A stretch of 9,612 bases of DNA, taken from the NCBI GenBank assembly GCA_027858275.1, contig JAQIDA010000249.1, positions 1 through 9,612 of the forward strand, read 5' to 3'. The DNA comes from Candidatus Kapaibacterium sp. (GTDB lineage Bacteria; Bacteroidota; Ignavibacteria; Kapaibacteriales; UBA2268). The notes beneath the pieces were generated by a model, which was not told the DNA's origin, did no database searches, and worked only from the letters and a program-made list of their open reading frames with translations. Both the position numbers and the translations under genes were made by a program. This document shows positions 6,610-9,612 of the stretch, in pieces. The number at the start of each line of letters is the position of its first letter. Position 1 is the first letter of the stretch.

Positions 6610-7014
6610 ATGAATATTTTCGATAAAATTATTGATCTGTTTCTGTTTAGGGACGGTAGCGACGAAGACAGCCGTTCGACTGAACCCAAAGTCACCGTCG
6701 GCTCTATAGTATGGGGCGTAATGCTCCGCACGACTATACTTCTGCTTGTCAGCACTTTTCTGCTGTATACAATGGAGTACAGACACCTATGGTGGTTCAT
6801 GCTTTTTGGAATCTGGCTGCTGGCGATTTATCCCGGCTGGCGACAGTATCATAAATTTCACGAGCGCATGAAGAAATTCACGGAAGACACTCTCTGCGGA
6901 TCATGTAAATACTTCAACAGCGCCGGGCAATTATGCAAAATCTACGACGAACACGTCAGCACTGAACACATTCCCTGTGACGGACAGAACTGGGAACCGC
7001 TAAGCGAGGAATAA
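6610..7014 (+). CDS. Small two-span membrane protein with a four-cysteine cluster, unknown function
   Basis: I do not recognise a named family. The 134-residue protein starts with a short polar segment (1-28, acidic DGSDEDSRSTE). Two probable membrane helices follow at about 31-55 and 58-76, separated by a tight turn containing EYRH. A basic stretch, WRQYHKFHERMKKF (77-90), suggests a cytoplasmic tail. The tail carries C96-x2-C99-YF-C109-x13-C123, ending PCDGQNWEP. Spacing C-x2-C-x9-C-x13-C with aromatic residues beside the cysteines is that of a zinc or iron-sulfur site, and resembles the small [4Fe-4S] subunits of benzylsuccinate synthase and many uncharacterised small proteins; this resemblance is by eye only. 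It is a single plus-strand gene, divergent from mutL, with a weak AAAGAA before the ATG. Its base composition is richer in GC than the rimK operon next to it. Confidence 0.8.
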   Translation: MNIFDKIIDLFLFRDGSDEDSRSTEPKVTVGSIVWGVMLRTTILLLVSTFLLYTMEYRHLWWFMLFGIWLLAIYPGWRQYHKFHERMKKFTEDTLCGSCKYFNSAGQLCKIYDEHVSTEHIPCDGQNWEPLSEE

Positions 7015-7026
7015 GCTATTATCTGA

Positions 7027-7080
7027 CTCCCCGTCCTTTCCAAGGAGGGGTGCCCGAAGGGCGGGGTGGTTCTTATCTTA
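7027..7080. repeat. Palindromic GC-rich repeat, copy 1
   Basis: Copy 1 of a tandem pair. It contains nested inverted repeats: CCCC (7029-7032) with GGGG (7063-7066) as an outer stem, TCCTT-tcc-AAGGA (7034-7046) and GCCC-gaa-GGGC (7052-7062) inside it, giving a three-way junction when folded. It ends GGTGGTTCTTATCTTA. It lies in the convergent gap between the 6610 gene and the AstE-like gene, and its GC content is far above the surroundings. I associate this style of element (ACCACCCC-GCCC-TTC-GGGC motif on the other strand) with dispersed non-coding repeats of Bacteroidota and Ignavibacteria, from memory only. Confidence 0.75.
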
Positions 7081-7133
7081 CTCTCCTCCTGTCTTAGGAG
7101 GAGTGCCCAAAGGGAGAGGTGGTTCTTATCTTT
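7081..7133. repeat. Palindromic GC-rich repeat, copy 2
   Basis: Copy 2 lies immediately after copy 1 and shares TGCCC-aAAGGG and the end GGTGGTTCTTATCTT with it. The stem sequences differ, but the ability to pair is kept: CTCTCC (7081-7086) with GGAGAG (7113-7118) as an outer stem, and TCCT/AGGA (7087-7099) inside. Alternatively CTCCTCCT/AGGAGGAG forms one 8-pair hairpin. Retained folding with changed sequence suggests the structure matters, though the outer stems of the two copies are shifted by one base relative to each other. Confidence 0.75.
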
Positions 7134-7153
7134 TCTTATCTGATCAAAAAATA

Positions 7154-7246
7154 TCACTTTTCCTTCGTCTCTACATCCCCGTAATCCAAAGCCTTAATCA
7201 ATCTATAATCTCCGGCTGAAATCACTTCAAAAATAAATTCTTCGTG
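7154..7246 (-). pseudogene. Possible 3' remnant of a lost gene (30 codons)
   Basis: Directly after the stop of the AstE-like gene, the same reading frame stays open for 30 codons and ends at TGA (7154-7156). The translation, including EFIFEVISAGDYRLIKALDY and ending GDVETKEK, has the alternating strand-then-helix look of a real protein C-terminus. No start codon with a ribosome binding site precedes it, since the frame is joined to the previous stop TAA. It may be the tail of an older gene whose body was replaced when the neighbouring operon arrived, or a former extension of the AstE-like protein cut off by a stop mutation. Chance openness of 30 codons is also possible. Confidence 0.3.
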
Positions 7247-8200
7247 TTATTCAGCCTCAAGGCTGACATGAAATATGGCATCCCCGCGATTGACAATCGG
7301 AAAGTTGTTCACACAAAATACATAACAATCAATAGGAGCAACAATTTTTTTCTCAAACTCGGCATAAGGATCGGTTATAATTCCTAAGACTGTTTTTTTT
7401 GTAATCCACTGTCCGTTTTTTATTTTTACATGGAACATTCCCGAATACGGAGCTCTAATCCATTTGGATTTTTTTACCAATACTGATTTGTTGTCAGTAG
7501 CTTTAGGGCCGGTTCTCATTTTTAAAAAACGCAAAACATTTTTGGCTCCGTCAAAGCCGGATTGAATAATATGCTCATCAAAATTTTTTGCCATACCGCC
7601 TTCATAAAGCAAAGCGCTAATATTATGTTTTTTCAAAGTATACCTAATGGATTTAGGTATACTTTTTGAATTTACAATAAAATCTGCCCCGAAAGCCTTT
7701 GCAAGCTCTATAGATTTTTCGTCGCTAATATCGCAACGAATTTGTGATGCGTTTACTCTGGCAGCTCCGCCGGTGTGATAGTCAAATACATAATCCACAA
7801 TAGGAACAATACTTTTCATGAATTGATGAGCGAACTGACTTGCTAAAGAACCGTTTGCCGAACCCGGAAAAACTCTGTTCAGATCCCGTCCGTCAGGAAA
7901 TTCGCGTGAAAGATTCAAAAAACCAAACACATTGAAAACAGGTATACATATAACCGTTCCCATAGCGGTTTTATTGATTTTTTCCTTGATGATCCTGCGA
8001 ACAATTTCTACTCCGTTTATTTCATCGCCGTGTACTCCGGCCATAAAAAGGACAACCGGGCCGTCCTTTTTTGATCGTTCTATAATAATCGGGATTTTTA
8101 CACTGCTGCGATTATGGAGTTTTGCGATTTCCATTTCAAGAGTGACATGTTCACCTCTTTTGATGTCCGTGCCGAGGAGATTTATTTTGTCTTTATACAT
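7247..8200 (-). CDS. Succinylglutamate desuccinylase/aspartoacylase family (M14-like zinc hydrolase)
   Basis: A member of the AstE/AspA family, zinc enzymes of the M14 carboxypeptidase fold that cleave an amide next to a carboxylate. The 317 residues contain the complete catalytic set: GVHGDEINGVE with zinc ligands H57 and E60, RDLNRVFPG (105-113, substrate-binding D-x-N-R), DYHTGG with the third zinc ligand H142, and LLYEGG with the probable catalytic E200. Residues about 245-317 form a second, beta-rich, lipoyl-domain-like module (APYSGMFHVKIKNGQWI, then a VAPIDCYV strand near 287-294) usual in one subfamily. The ATG overlaps the 3' end of rimK by 8 bases, so the two are translationally coupled. 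Arginine catabolism (ast) genes are absent here, so true succinylglutamate desuccinylation is unlikely. Coupling to RimK suggests action on a glutamate-containing peptide or protein; the exact substrate is unknown. Confidence 0.9.
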   Translation of the reverse strand: MYKDKINLLGTDIKRGEHVTLEMEIAKLHNRSSVKIPIIIERSKKDGPVVLFMAGVHGDEINGVEIVRRIIKEKINKTAMGTVICIPVFNVFGFLNLSREFPDGRDLNRVFPGSANGSLASQFAHQFMKSIVPIVDYVFDYHTGGAARVNASQIRCDISDEKSIELAKAFGADFIVNSKSIPKSIRYTLKKHNISALLYEGGMAKNFDEHIIQSGFDGAKNVLRFLKMRTGPKATDNKSVLVKKSKWIRAPYSGMFHVKIKNGQWITKKTVLGIITDPYAEFEKKIVAPIDCYVFCVNNFPIVNRGDAIFHVSLEAE

Positions 8201-9065
8201 TACGTTCTATATATCTGATAATTTCTTTAGCTATATCTTTACCTGTCGCTTTTTCTATTCCTTCCAAGCCCGGAGAGGAATTAACTTCAAGTACTAAAGG
8301 ACCGTTTTTGGATTGGATTAAATCCACACCGGCAACCCCAAGCCCCATAGCTCTGACAGCTTTCAAAGCCGTGTTTTCTTCTTCATCGCTCAATTCAATC
8401 AAAGAAGCGGATCCTCCCATGTGTAGATTGGAGCGAAATTCTCCTTCTTTACCCTGACGCTTCATTGCTCCGACAACTACTCCGTCGACAACAAAAACCC
8501 TAATATCAGCTCCGCCTGCTTCTTCAATAAATTCCTGCACTATAATTCTGGCTCCGAGACCGTTAAAAGCCTCTATAACAGAATGGGCGGCATTTTGAGT
8601 TTCAGCAAGTACCACTCCCAAGCCTTGAGTCCCTTCAAGCAATTTTAATACGACGGGTGCACCACCGACTGACTCGACAAGGTGAGCAACTTCTTTTGAG
8701 TAATTTGTGAATATTGTTTTTGGCAAGCCGACACCCGCTCGAGCCAAGAGTTGCAGGCTTCTCAGCTTGTCCCTTGATCTTACCAAAGCCTGAGATCCGA
8801 CCACGGCAAACACTTTTTTCATTTCGAATTGTCTTACCACAGCTGTTCCGTAAAATGTTACCGACGCCCCTATACGCGGGATAATCGCGTCGACATCTTC
8901 AAGATATTCGCCTTGATAAAATATTTTAGGATTCTTTTTTTCGATTTCAATATTACATTTCAAGTGGTTAACAACCATTACCTCATGGTTTCTGCTTTCT
9001 GCAACTTCAACCAATCTTTTAGTTGAATACAATTTTGGATTTCGAGACAGTACTACTATTTTCAT
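8193..9065 (-). CDS. rimK: RimK, ATP-grasp alpha-L-glutamate ligase
   Basis: RimK adds glutamates with ATP, in E. coli to the C-terminus of ribosomal protein S6, and can also make free poly-alpha-glutamate. The 290-residue protein aligns by eye with E. coli RimK over its full length without gaps of note: IVVLSRNPKLYSTKRL (3-18), IIPRIGASVTFYGTAVVRQFE (61-81), SRDKLRSLQLLARAG (97-111), KLLEGTQGLGVVLAE (141-155, nucleotide-binding), FIEEAGGADIRVFVVDG (179-195), RQGKEGEFRSNLHMGG (203-218), and the Mg-binding D248, E260 and N262 in VLEVNSSPGLEGIEK. All ligase residues appear intact. E. coli RimK is ten residues longer at the C-terminus. The start ATG at 9065 comes 4 bases after the stop of the RimB-like gene. 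The S6 gene is not in this window, so its substrate cannot be checked here. Confidence 0.95.
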   Translation of the reverse strand: MKIVVLSRNPKLYSTKRLVEVAESRNHEVMVVNHLKCNIEIEKKNPKIFYQGEYLEDVDAIIPRIGASVTFYGTAVVRQFEMKKVFAVVGSQALVRSRDKLRSLQLLARAGVGLPKTIFTNYSKEVAHLVESVGGAPVVLKLLEGTQGLGVVLAETQNAAHSVIEAFNGLGARIIVQEFIEEAGGADIRVFVVDGVVVGAMKRQGKEGEFRSNLHMGGSASLIELSDEEENTALKAVRAMGLGVAGVDLIQSKNGPLVLEVNSSPGLEGIEKATGKDIAKEIIRYIERNV

Positions 9066-9069
9066 TTTT

Positions 9070-9546
9070 TTATTTCTCGGTTAATGGAGTTAATATTATT
9101 TTTTGTTCCTTTAGTTTTGCTTTATATGACAAATCATATTTCGCAGAATCTACTATGAATTTTCCTTTTAGAAGCTTTCTTCCTATCAGTACAGGAAATT
9201 TCATGTCGCCTCTTTCGCTAAGTGAAAGCTCAATAGGATATTGCTTGCCAAAAAGGATAATCGTACTGAAAATGATAAATCTTTTTTCAGTAGCACCAAA
9301 TGAATTTTTTATTTTTTTCTCTTTATAGCGATGAGTTTTGAAGGATTCATTGTTGTACAATTCGTGTCCGGGATCCAATAAATCGAATTTTATCATTTTG
9401 TTTCCGTCAACTAAACACTCTTCAATATCATGACAATGAATTGAGGATGTATAAGCTCCGGTATCCATTTTAATTTTGATGTTTTCAATATTAAATTCAG
9501 GAAAATCCGCAAAATCCTTGTGCCCGATAATTATTTTCGATTTCAT
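9070..9546 (-). CDS. RimB-like retropepsin-fold protease (annotated 'ATP-dependent zinc protease', PF05618-type)
   Basis: The protein belongs to the family of aspartic-protease-like proteins found next to RimK; in Pseudomonas the corresponding gene is called rimB. I choose the ATG at 9546 (158 residues), because IIIGHKDFADFPEF is the usual beginning of this family; an ATG at 9564 would add MLLENT. The retropepsin signature M-D-T-G-A-Y-T-S is at residues 27-34 (catalytic D28). The K-x-S-F-G-A-T-E-K-R segment (80-89) and the final GRKLLKGKFIVD (122-133) are also typical. No signal peptide or membrane segment is seen, so it should act in the cytoplasm. It is the first gene of the three-gene rimK operon, with a 4-base gap to rimK. 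The gene is rich in AAA, ATT and TTT codons. The family name 'zinc protease' is historical; the DTGA motif argues for an aspartic mechanism. Confidence 0.9.
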   Translation of the reverse strand: MKSKIIIGHKDFADFPEFNIENIKIKMDTGAYTSSIHCHDIEECLVDGNKMIKFDLLDPGHELYNNESFKTHRYKEKKIKNSFGATEKRFIIFSTIILFGKQYPIELSLSERGDMKFPVLIGRKLLKGKFIVDSAKYDLSYKAKLKEQKIILTPLTEK

Positions 9547-9612
9547 CGTATTTTCTAATAACATATCATTAACTTAAATAATTGGGAATATAACAATAAA
9601 AATAATTAAAAC
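9547..9612 (-). promoter_or_regulatory. AT-rich upstream region of the rimK operon
   Basis: About 66 bases, almost all A and T, precede the RimB-like gene. TTATAT-like hexamers occur, but there are no paired promoter elements I can place with confidence, and no strong ribosome binding site is seen at 9546. The window ends here, so the true promoter may lie further out. Confidence 0.25.

Larger units (their letters stand above)
7019..7143. repeat. 8-base direct repeat TTATCTGA bracketing the palindromic repeat pair
   Basis: TTATCTGA occurs at 7019-7026, directly before the first palindromic unit, and again at 7136-7143, just after the second. Related words TTATCTTA (7073-7080) and TTATCTTT (7126-7133) end each unit. 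The outer pair could be a target-site duplication, or simply another degenerate copy of the unit end. Confidence 0.45.

Noticed and set aside
7027..7133. CRISPR array
   Set aside because: Only two directly adjacent units with no spacers, strong internal palindromes, and no cas genes nearby.
6942..7157. 71-codon minus-strand open frame over the end of the 6610 gene and the repeats
   Set aside because: Most of it is the translation of the palindromic repeats and of the antisense of the 6610 gene; no family features.
7247..8200. True succinylglutamate desuccinylase of arginine catabolism (astE)
   Set aside because: The rest of the ast pathway is absent here and the gene overlaps rimK, so the specific symbol is not supported.
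9547..9564. Upstream ATG of the RimB-like gene
   Set aside because: It adds six residues, MLLENT, that do not fit the family beginning; the ATG at 9546 directly precedes the conserved start.

Overview
The window looks like a chromosomal segment from the Bacteroidota/Chlorobi/Ignavibacteria (FCB) branch of bacteria. This is inferred from the protein sequences, from a tRNA without an encoded CCA end, from two copies of TAAATTTG (the Bacteroidota-type TAnnTTTG promoter element) placed upstream of genes, and from a GC-rich palindromic repeat of a style I associate with that group. Unlike typical Bacteroidota, several genes (rplM, rpsI, rpsB, frr) have clear AGGAG/GGAG/GAGGG ribosome binding sites, which fits the Ignavibacteria/Chlorobi side better. 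I cannot fix the species.

Positions 1-4523 hold a translation block read on the minus strand: rplM (L13), rpsI (S9), rpsB (S2), tsf (EF-Ts), pyrH (UMP kinase), frr (ribosome recycling factor), then a tRNA-Val(GAC). Gaps within rplM-rpsI and within rpsB-tsf-pyrH-frr are 22-55 bases, so these are probably two transcription units or one long one. The two are separated by a 226-base structured leader in front of rpsB. The tRNA has an abnormal T-loop.

Positions 4524-6609 hold mutL on the minus strand, encoding an endonuclease-type MutL (DQHA-x2-E-x4-E and CPHGRP motifs), and a promoter region that diverges to a plus-strand gene at 6610-7014. That gene encodes a small protein with two membrane segments and a conserved-looking four-cysteine cluster of unknown function.

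Positions 7015-7246 are a convergent intergenic region. It holds two adjacent copies of a palindromic repeat of about 54 bases, bracketed by an 8-base direct repeat, and then a 30-codon open stretch that looks like the 3' end of a lost gene.

Positions 7247-9612 hold an AT-rich three-gene minus-strand operon: a retropepsin-like 'zinc protease' (RimB-like), RimK (ATP-grasp glutamate ligase) and an M14/AstE-type zinc carboxypeptidase-like enzyme. RimB-like and RimK are 4 bases apart, and RimK overlaps the third gene by 8 bases. The set reads as a peptide or protein tailoring cassette: RimK adds glutamates, and one or both hydrolases trim or process the product. This cassette, the repeat next to it and the odd tRNA are the most interesting parts of the window.
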